NCBI RefSeq assembly: GCF_000282375.1
Contig: NZ_AKJK01000075.1
Location: 1-54,248, forward strand
Source of the DNA: Pseudomonas sp. GM50
Lineage (GTDB): Bacteria; Pseudomonadota; Gammaproteobacteria; Pseudomonadales; Pseudomonadaceae
DNA length: 54,248 bases
Direction of reading: 5' to 3'
Of the stretch, positions 32,098 through 39,665 are shown in pieces. A program made the translations under genes and the position numbers. Every line of letters starts with the position of its first letter. The first letter of the stretch is position 1. The notes under the pieces are model-generated. The model was not told the origin of the DNA, did not search any database, and worked only from the letters and a program-made list of their open reading frames with translations.

Positions 32098-32610
32098 ATG
32101 ATGAACGCCATGCAGATGCCAATGCCGATGATGAACGCCAACATGCCGATGATGCCAATGATGGGCATGCCGATGATGATGGCGACCATGAGCTGCGAAA
32201 TGATGGACGACGGCATGATGTGCAAGATGATGCCGGCCGCTGGCATGGACATGGCCATGTTCAAGAACAGCGCTGAAATGATGCAGATGATGATGAACTG
32301 CGGCATGCCGATGATGATGCACTGCGGCAACATGAGCATGATGTGCATGTCCCAGGCGAGCATGGCCATGCCGATGATGAACATGATGATGCCAATGCCG
32401 ATGATGGGCATGCCGATGCCGTCGATGAAGTGCGTGATGGAATGCACGATGATGGCCGACGGCATGATGTGCAAAATCATGCCGATGGCCGGCATGAACA
32501 TGGACATGATGAAAAGCTGCTGCGACTTGATGATGAAAATGATGAACGATTGCAGCATGCCGATGATGATGAGCTGCAATGGCATGCCGCTGATGTGCTG
32601 CACCTGCTGA
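32098..32610 (+). CDS. Extreme methionine/cysteine-rich protein
   Basis: A 170-residue protein with 73 methionines (43%) and 15 cysteines. It has almost no bulky aliphatic or aromatic residues, so it cannot form an ordinary hydrophobic core. Two diverged copies of a ~55-residue module are visible: one centred on DDGMMCKMMPAAGMDM (residues ~31-83) and one on ADGMMCKIMPMAGMNM (~111-168), each ending in a PMMM-(H/S)-C patch. Met and Cys clusters of this kind bind soft metals such as Cu(I) or Ag(I), or scavenge oxidants; both are inferences. No signal peptide is present, so it is probably cytosolic. GGGAG lies 8 bases before the ATG and a strong terminator follows, supporting a real single-gene transcript. 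Confidence 0.75.
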   Translation: MMNAMQMPMPMMNANMPMMPMMGMPMMMATMSCEMMDDGMMCKMMPAAGMDMAMFKNSAEMMQMMMNCGMPMMMHCGNMSMMCMSQASMAMPMMNMMMPMPMMGMPMPSMKCVMECTMMADGMMCKIMPMAGMNMDMMKSCCDLMMKMMNDCSMPMMMSCNGMPLMCCTC

Positions 32611-32625
32611 TCCCTGACAACACAA

Positions 32626-32664
32626 AAAAAGCCCCCGCGACCTTACGGTTACGGGGGCTTTTTC
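32626..32664 (+). terminator. Rho-independent terminator after the Met-rich gene
   Basis: AAAAAGCCCCCG pairs with CGGGGGCTTTTT around a short loop (G/C stem 32631-32637 with 32652-32658), with an A-run before and a T-run after. It lies 16 bases after the stop codon and is structurally bidirectional. Confidence 0.92.
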
Positions 32665-32673
32665 ATTCCGGCG

Positions 32674-32930
32674 GGCACCACATCCCCCCGTAGGAGCGAG
32701 GCTTGCCCGCGAAGGCAGCGTGTCAGGCGACATCAATATTGACTGACAATCCCCATCGCGAGCAGGCTCGCTCCCACAGTTTGATTACCGCCACCCACAA
32801 ATACCGCGCCGAACCCAAATCACCTGTGGGAGCGAGCCTGCTCGCGATGAGGCCCTCGCATTCAACATCGATGTCGCCTGACACGCTGCCTTCGCGGGCA
32901 AGCCTCGCTCCTACAGGGGGATGTGGTGCT
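32674..32930. repeat. Composite nested REP palindrome
   Basis: Outer arms of about 60 bases (32674-32735 with 32868-32930) carry GGAGCGAGGCTTGCCCGCG cores and pair together with part of their flanks. Inner arms (32756-32779 with 32824-32847) carry a GGAGCGAGCCTGCTCGCG-type core and are perfectly complementary over 24 bases. The result is one nested hairpin made from two REP families. Confidence 0.85.
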
Positions 32931-32939
32931 TTCAGGTGT

Positions 32940-33587
32940 TTAATCCAGCCGTTCCGGGTAAGTCACCACCAGATAAGCCACGGCCTCACTGTCGGCGGGG
33001 TTGCGGTAGCGGTGGGGCTGGTCGGCGTAGAACAGGATCGAGTCGCCGGTAGACAGCAGGTAACGTTCTTCGTTGACGCTGATTTCCAGCACGCCCTGCG
33101 ACACCACCAGGTTCTCCTGGACACCGGGGCCATGCCCCTCGCTGTGGTCTTCGCCCAACGGGCTCAGTCGCAGTTCGTAAAACTCCGATTGGCGTGCCAC
33201 GTCGAACGGGAACAGGGCGCGGCTGACGAAGGCTCCGCTGGCGCTGACCAAGCGTTTGCTCTCACGCGCCGACAGCACGGCCACACCTTCGAAGGCCCGA
33301 TGCTCCAGAAAGGCGGCCACCGAGACCTTCAGGCCTTTGGCAATTTTGCACAGCACTTTGATGGACGGCACGCTGCGTCCGGACTCGATCTGCGCCAGCA
33401 TTGCCCGACTCACACCGCATTGCCGGGCCAGCGCGTCGAGGGACAAGTGACGCTTGCCCCGCAGCCGTTGCAGGTTCTGTGCGACCCGCTCACAGATCGG
33501 GTCTTCTTCCAGTGGTTCCAGATTGTTCAAGTCCGTCACGGGTTCGTCTGCACTCGCCAGAAAACGCGAGGGTTGCTGCGCGTTCAT
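32940..33587 (-). CDS. XRE-family regulator with cupin sensor domain
   Basis: A 215-residue regulator. The HTH_3 domain is at about residues 30-85 (LSLDALARQCGVSRAMLAQIESGRSVPS), and the C-terminal cupin_2 fold at ~130-210 (GVLEISVNEERYLLSTGDSILFYADQPHRYRNP). This architecture is shared by PuuR-like and sugar- or amino-compound-responsive repressors. The start at 33587 overlaps the stop codon of a 53-residue upstream gene in an ATGA, so translation is probably coupled. No obvious catabolic target is adjacent on the same strand; the binding-protein gene at 34347 is one possibility. A REP structure follows its stop codon. Confidence 0.88.
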   Translation of the reverse strand: MNAQQPSRFLASADEPVTDLNNLEPLEEDPICERVAQNLQRLRGKRHLSLDALARQCGVSRAMLAQIESGRSVPSIKVLCKIAKGLKVSVAAFLEHRAFEGVAVLSARESKRLVSASGAFVSRALFPFDVARQSEFYELRLSPLGEDHSEGHGPGVQENLVVSQGVLEISVNEERYLLSTGDSILFYADQPHRYRNPADSEAVAYLVVTYPERLD

Positions 33588-33745
33588 GCGTGACGGGTCT
33601 CGGTCGAATGAGCGGCCTGGACCCATTGATAGGCCTGTAGACCGGCGTTACGTGCATACATTTCCCACATGGCCCGTGCCCGTTGCTGAGCCTGTTTGCG
33701 TTTGCGGTAACTGGCGAAGTCGATGAGGTTGTCAGTCGGATTCAT
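33584..33745 (-). CDS. Small basic protein of 53 residues, coupled to the XRE-cupin gene
   Basis: A 53-residue frame (MNPTDNLIDFASYRKRKQAQ...) that ends in an ATGA overlap with the regulator start. It is rich in Arg, Lys, Gln and Ala and likely to be largely helical. The ATG follows a weak GAAG. Evidence for coding is its natural composition, the stop-start overlap and the absence of any other promoter-like sequence for the regulator. I do not recognise a family. It may be a leader that couples translation of the regulator, or a small binding partner. Confidence 0.6.
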   Translation of the reverse strand: MNPTDNLIDFASYRKRKQAQQRARAMWEMYARNAGLQAYQWVQAAHSTETRHA

Positions 33746-33977
33746 GGGGCACTTCACTGTGGTGATGAATGACGGGATGAGCTGAGAGTACGTGGATATT
33801 TTTATAACGATAAATACTGATTTTGTATTTGTTAATTCGTTTTGGTTATTTGAATTTATATTCCATTAAAGAATAAGCAGATAATTATCTATTCCTTTTG
33901 TTGTTAGTTCAGGTGGTGCACTTTGAGGGCCTGCACATCCATGTGGATGCGCCCGACACCAGACAGGAAGCCTCATC
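33746..33977. promoter_or_regulatory. AT-rich divergent intergenic region
   Basis: A 232-base AT-rich gap between the small-protein/regulator operon and the molbindin gene, with runs such as TATTTTTATAACG and TTTGAATTTATATTCC. It should hold both promoters; no regulator site could be assigned with confidence. Confidence 0.35.
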
Positions 33978-34193
33978 ATGACCATCAAAGCGATCAACGT
34001 CCGCAACCAGTTCAAGGGTGTCATCAAGGAAATACTAGAGGGCGAAGTGGTATCCGAAATCGACGTGCAAACCGCTTCCGGGATCGTCACCTCGGTGATT
34101 ACCACCCGTTCGGTGCGCGACCTTGAATTGAAGGTGGGGAGCGAGGTGATTGCCTTCGTCAAATCCACCGAGGTGTCGATCGCCAAGCTCTGA
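33978..34193 (+). CDS. Molybdopterin-binding / molbindin (TOBE domain) protein
   Basis: A 71-residue single-TOBE-domain protein (MTIKAINVRNQFKG, then VTSVITTRSVRDLELKVGSEVIAFVKSTEVSIAK), the size and pattern of molbindin/Mop. Such proteins assemble into hexamers and bind molybdate or tungstate for storage or buffering. AGGAAG precedes the ATG. The gene is followed by a REPIN and then by a binding-protein gene, so co-transcription is possible. No molybdate transporter is in the window. Confidence 0.88.
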   Translation: MTIKAINVRNQFKGVIKEILEGEVVSEIDVQTASGIVTSVITTRSVRDLELKVGSEVIAFVKSTEVSIAKL

Positions 34194-34217
34194 AATTGAA
34201 TTTTGAGCGACGAAAAT

Positions 34218-34311
34218 CCTGTAGGAGCGAGGCTTGCCCGCGAAGAACGCTGACGCGTAATACCTGAAAAACTGCGGTGCATTCTTCGCGGGCAAGCCTC
34301 GCTCCTACAGG
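34218..34311. repeat. REPIN with 30-base perfect arms
   Basis: Arms 34218-34247 and 34282-34311 are perfectly complementary over 30 bases. The loop is nearly identical, in inverted orientation, to the loop of the REPIN at 54168-54248, 20 kb away. Confidence 0.95.
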
Positions 34312-34346
34312 GTCTACGTCTCGACTTCCATAACGTTGAGGTTTTC

Positions 34347-35366
34347 ATGGCGACTCCTTTCAAGCGCACCGCATTGACACTGTTGGCAGTCTCCGTGGCT
34401 GCGGTGAGTGCGTTACTCAGCCCCGGCGCTCAGGCCGAAGGCAAAATCAGCATTGCCCAGCAATTTGGTATCGGTTACCTGATCCTGGATGTGGTGCGCG
34501 ATCAGCAGCTCATCGAGAAACATGGCAAGGAGCAGGGCCTCGACATCAAAGTCGACTGGAGCAGCATCTCGGGTGCCACGGCGATGAACGAGGCGTTATT
34601 GGCCGGTGCGCTGGATGTGGTGTCGGCCGGCGTGCCGCCGATGCTGACGATCTGGGACCGGACCAAGGGCAAGCAAAACGTCAAGGCCATCGCCTCGCTG
34701 GGGTCGATGCCCAATTACCTGCTGACCAATAATCCGAACGTAAAAAGCCTCAAGGACTTCACCGAAAAGGACCGCATCGCGGTACCGGCAGCAGGGGTAG
34801 GTTTCCAGTCGCGCACTTTACAAATCGAAACGGCGAAACAGTTTGGCGCGCAAAACTTCAAGAAGTTTGACGACATCTCGATCAGCCTCGCCCACCCGGA
34901 TGCGACGTCGGCGCTGATTGCCGGCGGTTCGGAGATCAACTCACATTTCTCCAGTCCGCCGTTCCAGTACCAGGAGCTGCAGAGTCCCAACGTACACAAG
35001 GTGCTGAGTTCCTACGACGTATTGGGTGGCCAGGCCACGTTTAACGTGCTGTACACCACCGAGAAATTCCATGACGAAAACCCGAAAACCTACAAGGCGT
35101 TTTACGCGGCACTCGCCGAGGCCGAGAAAATAATCAAGGCCGATAAGCCTGCAGCCGCCCAGACCTACATCCGGGTGGAACAATCGAAGCTGGCGCTGCC
35201 ACTGGTTGAGAAAATCGTCGCCGACCCTGAAATCGACTTCACCGTTGTGCCCCAGCGCACCTTCATCTACGCCGAGAAACTCCAGGAACTCGGTGTGCTG
35301 AAAAACAAGGCTGCCAGCTGGAAGGATTACTTCTTTGAAGAAGCACACAGCAGCGAGGGAAGCTGA
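34347..35366 (+). CDS. ABC-type sulfonate/nitrate/taurine-like substrate-binding protein
   Basis: A 339-residue binding protein of the SsuA/TauA/NrtA type (NMT1-like fold). Residues 1-30 are a signal peptide (TLLAVSVAAVSALLSPGAQA). Typical sequence follows: ISIAQQFGIGYLILDVVRDQQLIEKHG, GATAMNEALLAGALDVVSAGVPP, and RIAVPAAGVGFQSRTLQIE. The substrate is likely an organosulfur or small anionic compound, in keeping with the sulfur genes to the right. Permease and ATPase genes are not beside it. The stop is 6 bases from the convergent LysR stop. Confidence 0.85.
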   Translation: MATPFKRTALTLLAVSVAAVSALLSPGAQAEGKISIAQQFGIGYLILDVVRDQQLIEKHGKEQGLDIKVDWSSISGATAMNEALLAGALDVVSAGVPPMLTIWDRTKGKQNVKAIASLGSMPNYLLTNNPNVKSLKDFTEKDRIAVPAAGVGFQSRTLQIETAKQFGAQNFKKFDDISISLAHPDATSALIAGGSEINSHFSSPPFQYQELQSPNVHKVLSSYDVLGGQATFNVLYTTEKFHDENPKTYKAFYAALAEAEKIIKADKPAAAQTYIRVEQSKLALPLVEKIVADPEIDFTVVPQRTFIYAEKLQELGVLKNKAASWKDYFFEEAHSSEGS

Positions 35367-35371
35367 GCGGG

Positions 35372-36232
35372 TCAGAGCCCCCGGCTGCTTCTGATCAACT
35401 CATAGGCCCGACGTACCAGCGGATTCACGGTGTTGGGCCGAATCCACAAGTGGTAGGTCACGTCCGGCAGCCGTGGCAGGCCATCGGTCTCGCCGAGTAC
35501 GCGCATGTCCGGGCCGAGCATTTCCATGCTTCTGGGTGTGACGCCCAGCCCGGCACGCGTCGCGGCTTTGATGCCGATCAGGTTCGACGCCAGGTACGCC
35601 TGGCGCCATGGAATATTGGCGCGCTCCAGTGCCTCAAGGGCGTACCGACGATAAATACTCGGCTCATCCACCAGGATCAGCGGCAAGGGCTCACCGGGTG
35701 TATGGATGTACTGCGCCGAGCAGATCCACCACACCGGCGAGGTGCGCAAGGCAAAGCCTTCGAGCGTCGGGTCTTGGCGAGTGGAAATCACCATGTCGAC
35801 CTTGCCCCGGTGCAGGTCATCCATCAAAAACGGACTGCGGCCGACATCGATCTCCAGGCGCAAGCGCGGTGCCGAGCGAGCGATGTGGCTGAGGATCGGC
35901 GGCAGGATGGTGTCGGCAATGTCATGGGGCGAGCCGATGCGCAATACACCGCTCAAGTTGCTTTCGCGCAGCGAGTTCAATGCATCGTCGTTGAGCGAAA
36001 GCATCTGCCGTGCATGGCGCAGCAACTGCAAACCGGGTTCGGTGAGTTGCTTCTGTCGCCCGCGCTTCTCGAACAGGCTCACCCCGACTTGTTGTTCCAG
36101 CCGTTGCATGTGTTGGGTGACCGACGATTGCGTGCGAGCCAGTTGCGCGCCGGCCTCGGCAAAACTGTGGTGATCGACCACGGCAATGAAGGTGCGCAGT
36201 AATTCGAGATCGAGGGTAGATGAGGTCGACAT
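35372..36232 (-). CDS. LysR-family regulator of the sulfur-compound operon
   Basis: A 286-residue LysR regulator. The helix-turn-helix covers LDLELLRTFIAVVDHHSFAEAG, then QSSVTQHMQRLEQQVGVSLFEKRGR. The start at 36232 (MSTSSTLDLE) has GGGA 7 bases upstream; ATG codons further upstream give unlikely N-termini. It is divergent from the operon beginning at 36486, with a 253-base AT-rich region between, and is its probable regulator. Confidence 0.9.
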   Translation of the reverse strand: MSTSSTLDLELLRTFIAVVDHHSFAEAGAQLARTQSSVTQHMQRLEQQVGVSLFEKRGRQKQLTEPGLQLLRHARQMLSLNDDALNSLRESNLSGVLRIGSPHDIADTILPPILSHIARSAPRLRLEIDVGRSPFLMDDLHRGKVDMVISTRQDPTLEGFALRTSPVWWICSAQYIHTPGEPLPLILVDEPSIYRRYALEALERANIPWRQAYLASNLIGIKAATRAGLGVTPRSMEMLGPDMRVLGETDGLPRLPDVTYHLWIRPNTVNPLVRRAYELIRSSRGL

Positions 36233-36485
36233 GGCCATTCCCGAGGCTGTTTTTATATCAAGGCTGCAAACATAAACATTACATTTATTTATGTGTTTTT
36301 GGCGATATTTTATTGTGTAAGCCATAAATGTCAGTAATTACTGGGGTTTCGAAGATTGTCGTTTAGAGGAAGCACGGCAAGTTATAACGATATTAGATAT
36401 TTGAATTTCCGTTACACCAACGCTGTACCTAGGATGCCCTCACATCAGGTCGGGGGGACGCCGATCATTCCATGAGGGGAAATCC
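36233..36485. promoter_or_regulatory. Divergent promoter region, LysR / sulfur-compound operon
   Basis: A 253-base gap, AT-rich in the middle (TTATAACGATATTAGATATTT near 36380-36400 is the most LysR-box-like stretch). No unambiguous T-N11-A operator could be fixed. Confidence 0.35.
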
Positions 36486-37328
36486 ATGTTGCTTGAGCAC
36501 TCACCTGTAAAACGATTGTTGCCAGCCTTGCTGGGCGCCTTGATCTCATTGGCCGCCAGTGCCGGTGCTCAGGCGGATGCAACGCTGGACAAGATCCAGC
36601 AACGCCATGTGCTGACAGTGGGGGTTGTACTGTCCGGCGGTCCTTTCGGCAGTATCGATCCGGGCACCCAGAAGCCACGGGGTTTGAACGTCGACCTCGC
36701 TCAGGAGCTGGGCCGGCAATTGGGCGCCGAGGTGCAACTGGTGCCGGTATTGCCCGCCAACCGCGTGCAATTTTTGCAGCAGGGCAAAGTTGATCTGCTG
36801 ATCGCCAACATGGAATGGACGGCCGAACGCGGCGAGATTCTCGGTTTTGTGCCGACACCGTTCTACCGCGTCGGCGGTTCCGCGGCGCTGCTCAAGGACA
36901 GCAAAATCACCCGTTGGGAAGACCTCAAAGGCCAACCCGTTTGCACCTCCCAGGGCAGCAGTTACATCAAGCCGCTCACCGAATTGGGCGTTGAGATCAA
37001 GGCCTTCAAGAGCTCGTCGGAATCCTTGCTCGCGCTGCGTGGCAACAACTGCGTCGCGGCGGTGCATGACGCCACGCTGATCAACCCGTTGATCGCCGAC
37101 AACGCCGAATGGCAGGGCTATCGCGCGCTCAGCCCGGAACTCAACCCGGCCCCTTCAGTGATCTGGACCCGACCAGGCGAGCGCGATACCCAGGCTCGAC
37201 TCGACCCGATCGTCAAGGAACTGCATCGCAGTGGTTGGCTGATCGAAGCCCAGACCCGCAACCGCATCACCCCCGCGTCACCGGCCTTGGTGGATTTACA
37301 GAAACAGTTCCAGGCCAACGGTGCCTGA
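36486..37328 (+). CDS. Amino-acid-type ABC substrate-binding protein (first copy)
   Basis: A 280-residue periplasmic binding protein of the amino-acid (PBP2) type. The signal peptide is about residues 1-30 (RLLPALLGALISLAASAGAQA). Family signatures are LTVGVVLSGGPFGSIDP, VLPANRVQFLQQGKVDLLIANMEWTAERGE and TSQGSSYIKPLTE. AGGGGAAA precedes the ATG. It is the first gene of the operon running to 43205. It is about 50% identical by eye to the next gene, so the two are paralogs that may bind different forms of one substrate class. Confidence 0.85.
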   Translation: MLLEHSPVKRLLPALLGALISLAASAGAQADATLDKIQQRHVLTVGVVLSGGPFGSIDPGTQKPRGLNVDLAQELGRQLGAEVQLVPVLPANRVQFLQQGKVDLLIANMEWTAERGEILGFVPTPFYRVGGSAALLKDSKITRWEDLKGQPVCTSQGSSYIKPLTELGVEIKAFKSSSESLLALRGNNCVAAVHDATLINPLIADNAEWQGYRALSPELNPAPSVIWTRPGERDTQARLDPIVKELHRSGWLIEAQTRNRITPASPALVDLQKQFQANGA

Positions 37329-37392
37329 CCGGTTCACCTCATCGTTTCAATAAGCCGCCGACTGGCTCGGCGGTCGTTCAAGGAAGTTGTGC

Positions 37393-38244
37393 ATGAACCG
37401 ATATTTTTCCGCCAGAGGCCTGGCCACGTTGTGCCTGGCAGGATATGCCGTGCTGGGCGTCAGCCTCGCTCAGGCTGACGCCACACTGGACAAGATCGAG
37501 CAACGCCACGCCATCAGCGTCGGGGTGATTCTCAGTGGCCCGCCATTCGGCACTCTCGACCCCAAGACCGGCGAGCACCTGGGGTACAACGTCGAACTGG
37601 CCAAGGGCATCGCCAAGGCGCTGGGTGTCGAGGCGCAAACGGTTTCGGTGTTGGCGCCCAACCGGGTGCAGTTCCTGCAACAGGGCAAGGTCGACATCCT
37701 GATCGCCAATATGCAGTTCACCGAAGAGCGTGCCGAGATTCTCGATTACGTGCCCACGCCTTATGAAGAGGTCGGCGGTGCCGCGTTGATTCGCAGAGGT
37801 GCGGGCATCACCCAGTGGGCCGACCTCAAGGACAAACCGGTGTGCGTGTCCCAGGGCAGCAACTTCATCAAGCCGTTGCAGGAAACCTACGGCGCGCAGA
37901 TCAAGGCGTTCCGCAGCCAGTCCGAATCGTTGTTGTCGTTGCGCGGCAATGGCTGCGTGGCGGCGGTGCATGTCAGCCCGACGATGCATACCTTGTTGAG
38001 CGATGCCGAGTGGGCCGGGTATGAAATCCCGCTGCCGGGTGATTTGATCCCGTCGAACTCGGTGATCTGGATCCGCAAGGGCGAACACGATACCCAGGCG
38101 AAACTGGATGCCATCGTGCGTGACTGGCACCGCAGCGGCTGGTTGATCGAATTGGGCGAGCGCACCGGCATGGCGCCGTCGCAGGCCTTGCGTGACCTGC
38201 ACGAGCAATACCGCAATGCGGCACCGCTGGCTGTGCGGCCATGA
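37393..38244 (+). CDS. Amino-acid-type ABC substrate-binding protein (second copy)
   Basis: A 283-residue paralog of the preceding protein. It has the signal peptide MNRYFSARGLATLCLAGYAVLG and the same signature regions (ISVGVILSGPPFGTLDP, VLAPNRVQFLQQGKVDILIANMQ). AGGAAG is 6 bases before the ATG at 37393. Its stop overlaps the next start (ATGA at 38241), so it is translationally coupled to the FAD oxidase. Only one pair of permeases and one ATPase serve both binding proteins in this operon. Confidence 0.85.
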   Translation: MNRYFSARGLATLCLAGYAVLGVSLAQADATLDKIEQRHAISVGVILSGPPFGTLDPKTGEHLGYNVELAKGIAKALGVEAQTVSVLAPNRVQFLQQGKVDILIANMQFTEERAEILDYVPTPYEEVGGAALIRRGAGITQWADLKDKPVCVSQGSNFIKPLQETYGAQIKAFRSQSESLLSLRGNGCVAAVHVSPTMHTLLSDAEWAGYEIPLPGDLIPSNSVIWIRKGEHDTQAKLDAIVRDWHRSGWLIELGERTGMAPSQALRDLHEQYRNAAPLAVRP

Positions 38245-39665
38245 GTCGGCCGTTGTTCGTCGCCTTGCAGCAACTGCTCGGCGCCCGTCATGTGCAGGGC
38301 AACGAAGAGGCCGCCGCGTACCTGACCGACAAACAGGGCCGTTATGTGGGGCAGGTGCTGGCCGCGGTGCACCCGGCAAACACCGAAGAAGTCGCGGCGG
38401 TGGTTCGTGCCTGTGTGGCTTGTGATACGCCGGTGGTGGTGCAGGGCGGCAACACCGGGTTGATGGGCGGCGCGACCCCGGACACCAGTGGGCGCGCGGT
38501 GTTGCTGCTGCTCGACCGGATGAATCGCGTAAGGGCGGTGGACACCGACAACGACACCCTGACCGTCGAGGCGGGCTGCATTCTACAGACCATTCAGGAT
38601 GTCGCCCATGACGCCGGGCGTCTGTTCCCGCTGAGCCTGGGCGCCGAAGGCAGCTGCACCATCGGCGGTAATCTGGGCACCAATGCCGGCGGCACCGCGG
38701 TGCTGCGTTATGGCAATTCCCGCGAATTGACCCTCGGCCTGGAAGTGGTCACCGCTCAGGGTGCAATCTGGAATGGCCTGCGCGGTTTGCGCAAGGACAA
38801 CACCGGCTACGACTTGCGCGACCTGTTTATCGGCAGCGAAGGCACCCTCGGCATTATCACCGCCGCGACCCTGAAACTGTTCCCGCTACCCAAGGCCCAA
38901 GCCACGGCGCTGTTAGCCTTCGATTCGTTGGCCCAAGCGGTGACGTTCCTGTCCCATGCCCGCGCCGGTTTCGGTGCCAGCCTCACGGCGTTCGAACTGC
39001 TCAGCGCCGAGTGCCTCGCGCTGCTGCGTGAGCAATTTCCCGAAGGCCCGCAACCCTTTCTTGGCGCTCGTCAGCCCTGGTTCGCGCTGTTGGAACTGTC
39101 CGATAACCACAGCGAAAGCCATGCCCGCGAAGCGTTTGAACAGGTACTGGGCGAAGCCTTCGAACAGCGCTTGCTGGCCGATGCGCTGATCGCCGAAAGC
39201 CTCGCCCAGAGCCAGGCGTTGTGGCTGTTGCGCGAAAACATGAGCGAGGCGCAGAAGCGTGCCGGTCGCAACATGAAGCACGACATCTCGGTGCCGATTT
39301 CCCAAGTGGTTGCGTTTGTCGCCAATACCGATGCTTTGTTGCAGCGTCATTTTCCCGGTGTGCGGCATTACACCTTCGGCCATCTGGGCGACGGTAACCT
39401 GCACTACAACGTCGCCCATCCGCAGGATTCAACGGTCGAGGTGCACATGGTCCATTACGCGGCACTCAGCCAACTGGTGCACGACAGCGCCCATGCCCAT
39501 GGCGGTTCAATCAGCGCCGAACACGGTATCGGCCAGCACAAACGGGACATGCTCGGGCGCTATAAAAGTCCGGTAGAACTCAACCTGATGCGCCGGATCA
39601 AGCAGGCGCTGGACCCGAAAAACCTGCTCAATCCGGGCAAGGTACTGGAGGCGATCGAGTCATGA
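38241..39665 (+). CDS. FAD-binding 2-hydroxyacid dehydrogenase/oxidase (GlcD-like)
   Basis: A 474-residue flavoprotein of the VAO/PCMH type, like D-lactate and D-2-hydroxyglutarate dehydrogenases. The FAD-binding part has VVVQGGNTGLMGGATPDTSG near 70-90 and CTIGGNLGTNAGG near 140-155. The C-terminal catalytic part has HLGDGNLHYNV and SISAEHGIGQHKRDML near 380-440. It oxidises a D-2-hydroxy acid to a keto acid. With the neighbouring aminotransferase it could interconvert hydroxy-, keto- and amino-acid forms of a sulfur compound such as mercaptolactate, mercaptopyruvate and cysteine; that substrate is an inference. Start and stop overlap neighbouring genes by ATGA. Confidence 0.85.
   Translation: MSRPLFVALQQLLGARHVQGNEEAAAYLTDKQGRYVGQVLAAVHPANTEEVAAVVRACVACDTPVVVQGGNTGLMGGATPDTSGRAVLLLLDRMNRVRAVDTDNDTLTVEAGCILQTIQDVAHDAGRLFPLSLGAEGSCTIGGNLGTNAGGTAVLRYGNSRELTLGLEVVTAQGAIWNGLRGLRKDNTGYDLRDLFIGSEGTLGIITAATLKLFPLPKAQATALLAFDSLAQAVTFLSHARAGFGASLTAFELLSAECLALLREQFPEGPQPFLGARQPWFALLELSDNHSESHAREAFEQVLGEAFEQRLLADALIAESLAQSQALWLLRENMSEAQKRAGRNMKHDISVPISQVVAFVANTDALLQRHFPGVRHYTFGHLGDGNLHYNVAHPQDSTVEVHMVHYAALSQLVHDSAHAHGGSISAEHGIGQHKRDMLGRYKSPVELNLMRRIKQALDPKNLLNPGKVLEAIES

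Noticed and set aside
32083..32736. A 217-codon His-rich frame on the minus strand (HHRHAHH-type runs)
   Set aside because: It is the reverse complement of the Met-rich gene: ATG/CAT codons of the Met-rich protein read backwards give His. The plus-strand gene has the ribosome binding site and terminator.
32674..32930. Possible CRISPR array
   Set aside because: The repeats are palindromic REP elements in inverted order, not direct repeats with regular spacers, and no cas gene is present.
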